Shown: positions 56,673-64,000 of the stretch, in pieces
Layout: each line of letters opens with the position of its first letter
Position numbering within the stretch: the first letter of the stretch is position 1
The notes under the pieces: generated by a model
What the model saw: only the letters and a program-made list of their open reading frames with translations
Databases searched by the model: none
What the model was told of the DNA's origin: nothing
Translations under genes and position numbers: made by a program
Assembly (NCBI GenBank): GCA_018882835.1
Contig: VERE01000009.1
Location: forward strand, 1 to 64,000
DNA from: Limnohabitans sp.
Lineage (GTDB): Bacteria; Pseudomonadota; Gammaproteobacteria; Burkholderiales; Burkholderiaceae_C
Length of the DNA: 64,000 nt
Direction of reading: 5' to 3'

Positions 56673-58523
56673 ATGAACGCACCCGCCATGCAAGGCCTTG
56701 CCTTGAATACGCCTGCTTATGTGAAAAATGCCAAGCTGATTGCCTGGGTTGCCGACATGGTGGCCTTGTGCAAGCCAGAAGCTGTTTACTGGTGTGACGG
56801 CAGCGAAGAAGAATACGCCCGCCTGTGCCAGCAATTGGTCGACGCAGGCACCTTCAAAAAGCTGAACCCCACCAAGCGCCCGAACTCCTTTTTGGCCTGC
56901 TCGGATCCCAGCGATGTGGCCCGCGTGGAAGACCGCACTTACATCTGCTCGGCGAAAAAAGAAGACGCCGGCCCCACCAACAACTGGATGGCACCCGCTG
57001 AAATGCGCGCCACGCTGCACCCCCTGTTTGATGGCTGCATGAAGGGCCGCACGCTGTATGTGGTGCCGTTTTCCATGGGCCCGCTGGGCAGCCCGATTGC
57101 CCACATCGGCATCGAGTTGTCGGACAGCCCCTATGTGGCCGTCAACATGAAAATCATGACCCGCATGGGCAAAGCCGTGTTTGACGTGATGGGCACGGAC
57201 GGGGAGTTCGTGCCTTGCGTGCACACCGTGGGCGCGCCTCTGCAGGCTGGCCAAAAAGACAGCGCCTGGCCCTGCAACAAAACCAAATACATCGTGCACT
57301 ACCCGGAAACCCGTGAAATTTGGTCTTATGGCTCGGGCTATGGCGGCAATGCCTTGCTGGGCAAGAAATGTTTTGCGTTGCGCATCGCTTCCAACATGGG
57401 CCGCGACCAAGGCTGGCTGGCCGAACACATGCTGATCCTGGGCGTCACCAACCCCCAGGGCAAGAAATACCATGTGGCCGCGGCTTTCCCCAGCGCCTGT
57501 GGCAAAACCAATTTCGCCATGCTGATTCCACCCGCAGGCTTTGAGGGCTGGAAAGTCACCACCATTGGCGACGACATCGCCTGGATCAAGCCTGCCGCCG
57601 ATGGCCGTCTGTATGCCATCAACCCGGAAGCCGGCTACTTTGGCGTGGCTCCTGGCACCAACACGCTGACCAACCCCAATTGCATGGCCAGCCTGGACAA
57701 GAACGTGATCTTCACCAACGTGGCCCTGACCGACGATGGTGATGTGTGGTGGGAAGGCATGGGCGATGCCCCGGCCCATTGCATCGATTGGCAAGGCAAA
57801 GACTGGACCCCCGCCATTGCCAAGGAAACGGGCGCCAAGGCGGCCCATCCGAACGCCCGCTTCACCGTCGCCGCCGTGAACAACCCGGCGCTGGACAACG
57901 CCTGGGATGACCCCAAAGGGGTGGCCATCGACGCCTTCATTTTCGGCGGCCGCCGCTCCACCACCGTGCCCCTGGTCACCGAAGCCCGCAACTGGGTGGA
58001 AGGTGTCTACATGGCGGCCACCATGGGTTCGGAAACCACCGCTGCCGCCACGGGCGCCCAGGGCGTGGTGCGGCGTGACCCGTTTGCGATGTTGCCTTTT
58101 GCGGGCTACAACATGAGCGATTACTTCCAGCATTGGCTGAACCTGGGCCAGCAACTGACCCAGTCGGGCGCTGCACTGCCGCGCATTTACACCACCAACT
58201 GGTTCCGCAAAGGCGAAGATGGCAAGTTTGTGTGGCCCGGCTACGGCGAGAACATGCGCGTACTGAAGTGGATGATCGACCGCATCGAAGGCTCGGCCCA
58301 GGGCCAGGAACACATTTTTGGCATCAGCCCTTCCTACGAGGAGCTCAACTGGACCGGCCTGAATTTCACGGCGGATCAGTTCAAAACGGTGACCAGCATC
58401 GACAAAGCGGCTTGGCAAGCCGAATTGAAGCTGCACAGCGAGCTCTTCGAGCAATTGGCCTACCACTTGCCCAGCGCCTTGACGGCGACCAAAGCCGAGT
58501 TGGAAAAACGTCTCGCGGCTTAA
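56673..58523 (+). CDS. pckG: Phosphoenolpyruvate carboxykinase (GTP)
   Basis: Converts oxaloacetate and GTP to PEP and CO2 for gluconeogenesis (616 residues). The GTP-type family is shown by length, the P-loop with reactive Cys ([13 protein letters not shown]), the metal-binding [10 protein letters not shown] and the nucleotide segment [19 protein letters not shown] lies 6 bases before the ATG. With fba and pyk in the same window the cell can run both glycolysis and gluconeogenesis, and the unusual leader suggests this step is tightly regulated. Confidence 0.97.
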   Translation: MNAPAMQGLALNTPAYVKNAKLIAWVADMVALCKPEAVYWCDGSEEEYARLCQQLVDAGTFKKLNPTKRPNSFLACSDPSDVARVEDRTYICSAKKEDAGPTNNWMAPAEMRATLHPLFDGCMKGRTLYVVPFSMGPLGSPIAHIGIELSDSPYVAVNMKIMTRMGKAVFDVMGTDGEFVPCVHTVGAPLQAGQKDSAWPCNKTKYIVHYPETREIWSYGSGYGGNALLGKKCFALRIASNMGRDQGWLAEHMLILGVTNPQGKKYHVAAAFPSACGKTNFAMLIPPAGFEGWKVTTIGDDIAWIKPAADGRLYAINPEAGYFGVAPGTNTLTNPNCMASLDKNVIFTNVALTDDGDVWWEGMGDAPAHCIDWQGKDWTPAIAKETGAKAAHPNARFTVAAVNNPALDNAWDDPKGVAIDAFIFGGRRSTTVPLVTEARNWVEGVYMAATMGSETTAAATGAQGVVRRDPFAMLPFAGYNMSDYFQHWLNLGQQLTQSGAALPRIYTTNWFRKGEDGKFVWPGYGENMRVLKWMIDRIEGSAQGQEHIFGISPSYEELNWTGLNFTADQFKTVTSIDKAAWQAELKLHSELFEQLAYHLPSALTATKAELEKRLAA

Positions 58524-58562
58524 GCCTCACACATCCCGCTAGAAACGGCATGGAGGCCTTGT

Positions 58563-58982
58563 TCAGGCCTCGCTGGCGGCCTGCGCGCGCTGGATGTCGG
58601 CCATCACGCGCGGATCGATCTGGGCGTATTGCCACATCAATGCCGTCTGGCGGGCTTCATGGCGGGCTTGGTTCCAGCGCAGCAGGGCTGGGCGCAAGCC
58701 ATGCGAGAAACGGCGCACGGGCTGGGCCAGCAATGCGAGACCCGCAAAGGCCACCAGCCACAAGGCAATCCAAGCTGCCAGCAAATGGCCATCGGTCCAT
58801 GTTTCAATGACCTGGTTGGCCACCACAACCAAGGTCGAGACCCAGGCCGCCAGCAGCAATGAGGCCAAGCCGCGGGCGCCCTCAAACGACTGCGTGGCTT
58901 GCTTGAAGCTCTCCACAGCGTGTTCTGCGCGCACCACACCGGGGTGCTGGACGGGGTAATCGGTGTGAACAAAAGCGGTCAT
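58563..58982 (-). CDS. Hypothetical inner-membrane protein
   Basis: Unrecognised protein (139 residues) with two predicted membrane helices (GLASLLLAAWVSTLVVVANQ and LLAAWIALWLVAFAGLALL, about residues 38-85) and a basic C-terminal part (RWNQARHEARQTALMWQYAQ). Start at MTAFVHTDYP with AAAGGA 6 bases upstream; the track's earlier residues are intergenic. It is divergent from a LysR regulator that may control it. A GAGGCC/GGCCTC hairpin overlaps its stop. Confidence 0.75.
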   Translation of the reverse strand: MTAFVHTDYPVQHPGVVRAEHAVESFKQATQSFEGARGLASLLLAAWVSTLVVVANQVIETWTDGHLLAAWIALWLVAFAGLALLAQPVRRFSHGLRPALLRWNQARHEARQTALMWQYAQIDPRVMADIQRAQAASEA

Positions 58983-59064
58983 TTGAAGTCCTTTCAGTGT
59001 CAGCGCAGACAAACTGCATGCCTTCAAATATAGGGTTATCACTAATATTCTTCAAATTATGTTT

Positions 59065-59080
59065 AATGATGTGTATCATT
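59065..59080. promoter_or_regulatory. Predicted LysR-type operator
   Basis: AATGAT-GTGT-ATCATT is a perfect inverted repeat in the AT-rich gap between the divergent membrane-protein and lysR genes. LysR regulators usually bind such dyads to control themselves and the divergent neighbour. Confidence 0.5.
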
Positions 59081-59090
59081 CATAAAATCA

Positions 59091-60074
59091 ATGAATAGCC
59101 CTCGCCCCATCAACTTCCGTACCCTGGATCTGAATTTGCTCCGGGTGTTTGATGTGGTGATGTCGGAGCGCAGCCTGACCCGCGCTGCCATGCTGTTGGC
59201 CCTGACCCAACCCGCCGTCAGCAATGCCTTGCGGCGTTTGCGGGACACTTTGGGAGACCCTTTGTTGCAACGCCAGGGGCAGGGCCTGGCACCCACGCCA
59301 CGGGCCTTGGCTTTGTGGCCTGTGGTTCGCGAGGCCTTGCAGCAGCTGGAGCGCACACTGACGCCCGGCGAGTTCGACGCAGCCCATGCCCACTCAACCT
59401 TTGTGATCGCCATGGCCGATGCCACGGCCGCCGAATTGATCCCGGGTTTGTCCGATATTCTTGAAAAAGAGGCCCCAGCCGTGGCTTTGCGCGTCTTGCC
59501 CTTGACCACGCGCGATCCACGCAACCTGCTGGCGCAAGAAAGTGTGGATTTGGCCGTTGGTTATTTTCCTGCTGTACTGGCCGACTTGACCGCCAAAGCC
59601 CAAGCGGGAGAACCGATCGGGGTAGACCATCACCGGTTGTTCCAGGGAGAATACGTTTGTGTCATGCGACGCAACCACCCGCTGGCCCAAAGGCCTTTGA
59701 CGCTGGATGCTTACTGCGCTGCGCGCCATCTGCTGGTGAGCTTTTCAGGTCGGCCATTTGGTTTCGTAGACGAAGCGCTGGCTGCTATGGGGCGGCAACG
59801 CCACATCGTGCTCACCGTCAATCAATTTGCCACCGCAGGCCGGGTGGTGGCGCAATCCAATCTATTGACGGTGTTGCCCAGGCATTTCTTGCGCGTGACG
59901 GGCATGTTGGCGTCCTTGCACGTGCAAGAGCTGCCGTTTGATGTGCCGAAAATTCACATCGACATGCTGTGGCGCCGACACACACGGGATGCCAGCGCCC
60001 ATCACTGGTTGCGCGATGCCGTGCTGCGCGCCTCGCGGGGCGCCTGGGCTCAAACCTTGACCGGGCCGGCCTGA
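59091..60074 (+). CDS. LysR family transcriptional regulator
   Basis: Regulator (327 residues) with an N-terminal helix-turn-helix (LNLLRVFDVVMSERSLTRAA, then MLLALTQPAVSNALRRLRD) and a C-terminal effector-binding domain. The early LRVFDVV layout resembles the NodD/LeuO-like branch. The effector is unknown; the likely target is the divergent membrane-protein gene. Its 3' end overlaps phoD on the other strand by 25 bases. Confidence 0.9.
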   Translation: MNSPRPINFRTLDLNLLRVFDVVMSERSLTRAAMLLALTQPAVSNALRRLRDTLGDPLLQRQGQGLAPTPRALALWPVVREALQQLERTLTPGEFDAAHAHSTFVIAMADATAAELIPGLSDILEKEAPAVALRVLPLTTRDPRNLLAQESVDLAVGYFPAVLADLTAKAQAGEPIGVDHHRLFQGEYVCVMRRNHPLAQRPLTLDAYCAARHLLVSFSGRPFGFVDEALAAMGRQRHIVLTVNQFATAGRVVAQSNLLTVLPRHFLRVTGMLASLHVQELPFDVPKIHIDMLWRRHTRDASAHHWLRDAVLRASRGAWAQTLTGPA

Positions 60075-61627
60075 CCCCGCTGCACTTGAAACACTGCCTG
60101 GGTCGTCAAACTGTCCCGCGTGCCTGCAGGAAAGGGCGTGGTTCTGAATTCGGCGCGCATGGCCTCCGGGCTGACATCGAGCAAGGTGTAGCCGCGCTCG
60201 TCGGCACGCGCGTGCAGCAAATCCGGGTTGCTGCTGCGGATCAACGACAGTGGGCCTTCGGACAAGCCTCGCGAGGTAATGGAGGTCGTGACAAACTCAG
60301 TGGCCAAAGGCGGTGATTGGCTGTCGTTGGCCTGCATTCGCAGCGGTGCGGCCACATTCATGTGCACATCGCCGCCCAAAGTCACCACGTCTTGCAAGCG
60401 CGCATCGGCAATGGTTTGCAACAGACGTTGCCGCGCCAGCGGGTAGCCATCCCAGGCGTCTGTGTAGGTGGTGCGCCCCATTGGCGTGTCCACACGGGTC
60501 GAGCTGATCTGGGTGGCTTGCGCCAGTATTTTCCAGCGCCGGGTGGAGGCACTCAAGCCTTCGGCAAGCCACCGCTCCTGGGCCTGGCCTAACATGCTGC
60601 GTGCAGGGTTGTCCAGTTCGGCGCAAGTGGTCACCACCCGACCCCCACCTTTCAGCGGGTCGGGGCACGCCTGCGGGTCGCGGTATTGACGGCAGTCCAG
60701 GGTCCACAAATCGGCCAGCTGGCCCCAGGCCCAGCGATCATGCAAACGCATGGAAGCCTTGTACGGGCTGGTGGGATCCGGCCCCAGCAACAAGGGTTGG
60801 TGCTCGAAATAGGCCTGGTAAGCCGCCGCACGGCGGGCCAGGAAAACGACCGGGTCGGTGTAACGCGCATCTTGGTTGTTGGCGTAATCGTTGACAACCT
60901 CATGGTCATCCCACATCAACACCCAGGGATGGGCCGCATGGGATGCCTGCAGCAAGGGGTCGCTTTTGTACTGGGCGTAACGCTCGCGGTAGGCTGGCAA
61001 GGTCATGGGCTCGCCCCCCGTGTGCTGCCGTACCGCATACCGTGGGTTGGAGCTTTCGTAAATGTAGTCGCCGACAAACAACACGAAGTCCAGCGACTGC
61101 GCCGCAATGTCGCGGTGGGCAATGTATTGCCCCTGCTCGAAATGCTGGCAGGATGCCAGCGCAATGCGCAACTGTTTGACGGCGGCGTCTGGCAAAGGCG
61201 CGGTGCGGGTGTGGCCCACCCGGCTCAGGGCATCGCCACAGCGAAAGCGGTACCAATAATCGCGGCCGGGTGCCAGCCCCTGCAAATGCACATGCACGCT
61301 GTGGCCCCGGGTGCCATCGGTGACTTGTTGTCCCTTGAACAACGGTCGCCGCAAGGCTTCGTCGGCAAACACTTCCCATTCGACCTTGAGGCTTTCTTCG
61401 GTTTGCGCGCTCAGGCGACGGTCTTCATCGCTGACCAGCAAGCGCGTCCATAACAGGACGGCATCGGGCCGCGGCCGGCCACTGGCAACGCCCAAACTGA
61501 AGGGGTTGTTTTTCCAGGGTCGGGCTTGGTCTGCAGGCTGGGTCAACGCCCGCTGCCAGGGCGCCAGGGCCAGGGCCAGGGCTCCCGCTTGAAGTTGTCG
61601 CTGAAACGCGCGGCGGGACAGAGTCAT
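60050..61627 (-). CDS. phoD: PhoD-like alkaline phosphatase
   Basis: Exported metallo-phosphatase/phosphodiesterase (525 residues). The N-terminus has a Tat-type signal (LSRRAFQRQ then a hydrophobic run to ALTQPADQ). Metal-binding motifs are [19 protein letters not shown] and TLGGDVHMN. It would release phosphate from organic esters in the periplasm. Its start overlaps the mnmA stop (ATGA), an odd pairing of a tRNA-modifying enzyme with a phosphatase. No Pho box was identified. Confidence 0.92.
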   Translation of the reverse strand: MTLSRRAFQRQLQAGALALALAPWQRALTQPADQARPWKNNPFSLGVASGRPRPDAVLLWTRLLVSDEDRRLSAQTEESLKVEWEVFADEALRRPLFKGQQVTDGTRGHSVHVHLQGLAPGRDYWYRFRCGDALSRVGHTRTAPLPDAAVKQLRIALASCQHFEQGQYIAHRDIAAQSLDFVLFVGDYIYESSNPRYAVRQHTGGEPMTLPAYRERYAQYKSDPLLQASHAAHPWVLMWDDHEVVNDYANNQDARYTDPVVFLARRAAAYQAYFEHQPLLLGPDPTSPYKASMRLHDRWAWGQLADLWTLDCRQYRDPQACPDPLKGGGRVVTTCAELDNPARSMLGQAQERWLAEGLSASTRRWKILAQATQISSTRVDTPMGRTTYTDAWDGYPLARQRLLQTIADARLQDVVTLGGDVHMNVAAPLRMQANDSQSPPLATEFVTTSITSRGLSEGPLSLIRSSNPDLLHARADERGYTLLDVSPEAMRAEFRTTPFPAGTRDSLTTQAVFQVQRGQAGPVKV

Positions 61628-62757
61628 GCTGTGGCTTTCTCAAGGTCAAGGGTTTGCGCTGCAGCAATCACGCCCCCGCCCAGGCAGACGTCGCCCTGGT
61701 AGAGCACCGCGGACTGGCCCGGGGTGACGGCCCACTGGGCATCGGGAAAATGCAAGGCCATCGTCTGCGGGGCGGGAAATTGCAGATCGCAAGGCGCATC
61801 GGTTTGCCGGTAACGTGTCTTCGCGGCCAGGGTTCCGGGTGAGGGCGGCTGGCCAGCAACCCAGCTCAGGTCGTCCACGCTCACCTGGTGTGACAGCAAC
61901 CAAGGGTGATCGTGCCCTTGCACCACATACAAAGTGTTGTTCTTCACGTCTTTGCGCGCGACAAACCAGGGAGCGTGTTCACCACCCCCGCGCTGTGCGC
62001 CCTTTTCCTTGACACCGCCAATGCCCAAGCCTTGTCGTTGGCCCAGCGTGTAAAAGCTGAGACCCACATGGCGCCCCAGCACACGGCCGCGCTCGTCTTT
62101 GACAGGGCCGGGTGCCTGGGCAATGTAACGGTTCAAAAACTCGCGAAACGGGCGCTCGCCAATGAAACAAATGCCGGTTGAGTCTTTCTTGCGCGCATTG
62201 GGCAAGCCGATGTCGGCGGCGATGCGCCGCACTTCGCTTTTGTGCAACTCGCCCACCGGGAACAGGGTTTTGCCAAGTTGCGCCTGGTTCAGTCGGTGCA
62301 GGAAATAACTTTGGTCCTTGCCCGGGTCCAGCCCCTTGAGCAACTCAAAGGCTCCTTCTTTTTCACGCACGCGCGCGTAATGGCCGGTGGCAATTTTTTC
62401 GGCACCCAGCCGCATGGCATGGTCTAGAAAAGCTTTGAATTTGATTTCGGCGTTGCACAAAATGTCCGGATTGGGGGTGCGGCCGCCCTGGTATTCACGC
62501 AAGAACTCGGCAAACACGCGGTCTTTGTAGTCCGCCGCAAAGTTGACGTGCTCGATCTCGATGCCGATGACGTCGGCCACCGCCGCAGCGTCGACGAAGT
62601 CAATGTTGGAAGAGCAATATTCGCTGTCATCGTCATCTTCCCAGTTCTTCATGAAGATACCGATGACCTCATGGCCTTGCTGCTTGAGCAGCCAAGCGCT
62701 GACCGCGGAATCCACCCCGCCACTGAGTCCGACGACGACACGTTGTTTGCTTGCCAT
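61624..62757 (-). CDS. mnmA: tRNA-specific 2-thiouridylase MnmA
   Basis: Adds sulfur to U34 of Glu, Gln and Lys tRNAs (377 residues). The ATP pyrophosphatase loop is [15 protein letters not shown]; the two catalytic cysteines are in [12 protein letters not shown] and [10 protein letters not shown]. Start at [17 protein letters not shown] 62757; the track's 16 extra residues are not family-like. It is translationally coupled to phoD. Confidence 0.97.
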   Translation of the reverse strand: MASKQRVVVGLSGGVDSAVSAWLLKQQGHEVIGIFMKNWEDDDDSEYCSSNIDFVDAAAVADVIGIEIEHVNFAADYKDRVFAEFLREYQGGRTPNPDILCNAEIKFKAFLDHAMRLGAEKIATGHYARVREKEGAFELLKGLDPGKDQSYFLHRLNQAQLGKTLFPVGELHKSEVRRIAADIGLPNARKKDSTGICFIGERPFREFLNRYIAQAPGPVKDERGRVLGRHVGLSFYTLGQRQGLGIGGVKEKGAQRGGGEHAPWFVARKDVKNNTLYVVQGHDHPWLLSHQVSVDDLSWVAGQPPSPGTLAAKTRYRQTDAPCDLQFPAPQTMALHFPDAQWAVTPGQSAVLYQGDVCLGGGVIAAAQTLDLEKATA

Positions 62758-62769
62758 GGCTGGATTATC
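62758..62769 (-). promoter_or_regulatory. -10-like element directly before mnmA
   Basis: Minus strand GATAAT (62769-62764) ends exactly 6 bases before the mnmA ATG, and no Shine-Dalgarno is present. Predicted leaderless start. Confidence 0.45.
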
Positions 62770-62828
62770 CCGCGCGCGCAAGCTGGCCGCCTGTGAGGTG
62801 TGCACAGGCAGCGGATCGCATCAAACGA

Positions 62829-64000
62829 TCAGTTGGCGAATGCGGCAATGCCGGTTTGTGCGCGCCCCAAAATCAGGGCGTGGATGTCGTGCGTGCCCTC
62901 GTAGGTATTGACCACCTCCAGGTTCACCAAATGGCGAGCGACGCCAAACTCGTCGCTGATGCCGTTGCCACCCATCATGTCGCGCGCCAAGCGCGCGATG
63001 TCCAGCGCTTTGCCACAAGAGTTGCGCTTGAGAATGGAGGTCACTTCCACCGAGGCCGAACCATCGTCTTTCATGCGGCCCAGGCGCAGGCAGCCTTGCA
63101 GGCCCAGAGCGATGTCGGTTTGCATGTCGGCCAGCTTCTTCTGGATCAGCTGGTTGGCCGCCAGGGGGCGACCAAATTGCTTGCGGTCCAGGGTGTACTG
63201 GCGGGCGGTGTGCCAGCAGTACTCGGCAGCCCCCAGGGCACCCCAGGCAATGCCATAGCGCGCGCTGTTCAGGCAGGTGAAGGGGCCCTTGAGTCCCTGC
63301 ACTTCGGGGAAGGCGTTTTCTTCGGGCACGAAGACGCCGTCCATCACGATCTCACCGGTGATGGAGGCGCGCAAGCCCACCTTGCCATGAATCGCCGGGG
63401 CGCTCAACCCCTTCATGCCCTTTTCCAGCACAAAGCCGCGGATCGGACCGACCTGGCCGCTTTCGCTGACTTCCTTGGCCCAGACCACAAACACGTCGGC
63501 GATCGGGCTGTTGGAAATCCACATCTTGTTGCCCTTGAGGCTGTAGCCGCCCGGCACTTTCTGAGCGCGGCTGGCCATGCTGGCCGGGTCCGAACCGTGA
63601 TCGGGTTCGGTCAAGCCAAAACAACCAATCCATTCACCGGTGGCCAACTTGGGCAAGTATTTCTGCTTTTGGGCCTCGGTGCCGAATTCGTTGATCGGCA
63701 CCATCACCAGTGAAGACTGAACGCTCATCATGGAGCGGTAGCCAGAGTCCACGCGCTCCACTTCCCGCGCAATCAAGCCATAAGCGACATAGTTCAGGCC
63801 GGGTCCGCCGTACTGGGCAGGGATGGTGGGACCGAGCAAGCCCAACTCCCCCATTTCACGGAAGATGGTCGGGTCGGTGGACTCGTGACGAAAGGCATCG
63901 CGCACGCGCGGCATGAGTCGGTCGGAGCAATAGGCCTGGGCCGCATCGCGAATCATGCGCTCTTCTTCGGTCAATTGCTGGTCCAGCAGAAAAGGGTCTT
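62829..64000 (-). CDS. gcdH: Glutaryl-CoA dehydrogenase (5' end outside window)
   Basis: FAD-dependent enzyme turning glutaryl-CoA into crotonyl-CoA in lysine/tryptophan and aromatic-acid breakdown. The frame stays open to base 64000 and the last codons read [15 protein letters not shown], a typical GcdH N-terminal stretch, so only a few residues are missing. Diagnostic motifs are [26 protein letters not shown] and [18 protein letters not shown] (catalytic Glu). The TTG start listed in the track at 63974 is not real. Confidence 0.93.
   Translation of the reverse strand, partial: DPFLLDQQLTEEERMIRDAAQAYCSDRLMPRVRDAFRHESTDPTIFREMGELGLLGPTIPAQYGGPGLNYVAYGLIAREVERVDSGYRSMMSVQSSLVMVPINEFGTEAQKQKYLPKLATGEWIGCFGLTEPDHGSDPASMASRAQKVPGGYSLKGNKMWISNSPIADVFVVWAKEVSESGQVGPIRGFVLEKGMKGLSAPAIHGKVGLRASITGEIVMDGVFVPEENAFPEVQGLKGPFTCLNSARYGIAWGALGAAEYCWHTARQYTLDRKQFGRPLAANQLIQKKLADMQTDIALGLQGCLRLGRMKDDGSASVEVTSILKRNSCGKALDIARLARDMMGGNGISDEFGVARHLVNLEVVNTYEGTHDIHALILGRAQTGIAAFAN

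Noticed and set aside
56535-58466. 643-residue minus-strand ORF opposite pckG
   Set aside because: Shadow of pckG, starting and ending without regard to regulatory signals; no family features.
58553-58571. GAGGCC/GGCCTC hairpin as terminator of pckG
   Set aside because: It overlaps the stop codon of the convergent gene and has no U-run, so I mention it only in that gene's entry.

Overview
The window reads as chromosomal DNA of a betaproteobacterium, most likely a Burkholderiales member of the family Comamonadaceae. I infer this from the high GC content, the protein sequences, and familiar neighbourhoods: yajC-secD-secF, smf-smg opposite def-fmt, azlCD-pgk-pyk-fba-purC-purEK-sua5, a porin-glnK-amtB nitrogen operon, and a methionine synthase split into two genes. 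I cannot fix the genus. I see no rRNA, tRNA, insertion sequence, prophage or CRISPR array. No gene-free stretch exceeds 300 bases; the longest, about 270 bases, lies upstream of pckG.

Layout. 1-4956: the 3' part of an indolepyruvate ferredoxin oxidoreductase gene, then a three-gene cobalt-type nitrile hydratase operon on the minus strand. 5065-12716: Sec accessory genes, smf/dprA-smg, def-fmt and an AzlC/AzlD exporter. 12794-23591: glycolysis (pgk, pyk, fba) and purine genes (purC, purE, purK), with a desaturase, a Crp/Fnr-type regulator and a 60-residue protein inserted between pgk and pyk. 23613-34783: a degenerate SGNH lipoprotein, dacB facing tsaB-rimI-udg across a perfect palindrome, pyrF, uvrA, an MFS carrier and ssb.

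34796-43955 is the most interesting block. A GntR regulator and a Gfo/Idh/MocA protein diverge from an SsuD-like sulfonate monooxygenase, an aldo/keto reductase and a complete sugar ABC importer; a mutarotase follows. This matches the oxidative (monooxygenase) route for sulfoquinovose, the plant sulfolipid sugar. The Gfo/Idh/MocA protein would stand in for the missing classical sulfoquinovosidase. In that reading the importer brings in the glycoside, the Idh-like enzyme frees sulfoquinovose, the monooxygenase releases sulfite, and the aldo/keto reductase converts the 6-oxo sugar to glucose, which the cell can then use.

43992-64000: a sigma-54/NtrC-controlled porin-glnK-amtB operon, comM, an MFS carrier, split metH, a rhodanese, recQ, a thioesterase, pckG with an attenuator-like leader, a LysR regulator, phoD, mnmA and the 3' part of a glutaryl-CoA dehydrogenase gene.

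A signal runs through the whole window. About nine genes that start transcription units (nthA, def, dacB, tsaB, pyrF, an MFS gene, the metH N-part, recQ, mnmA) have a -10-like hexamer exactly 6 bases before the ATG and no convincing ribosome binding site. That spacing puts the transcription start on the A of the start codon, so these genes look leaderless.
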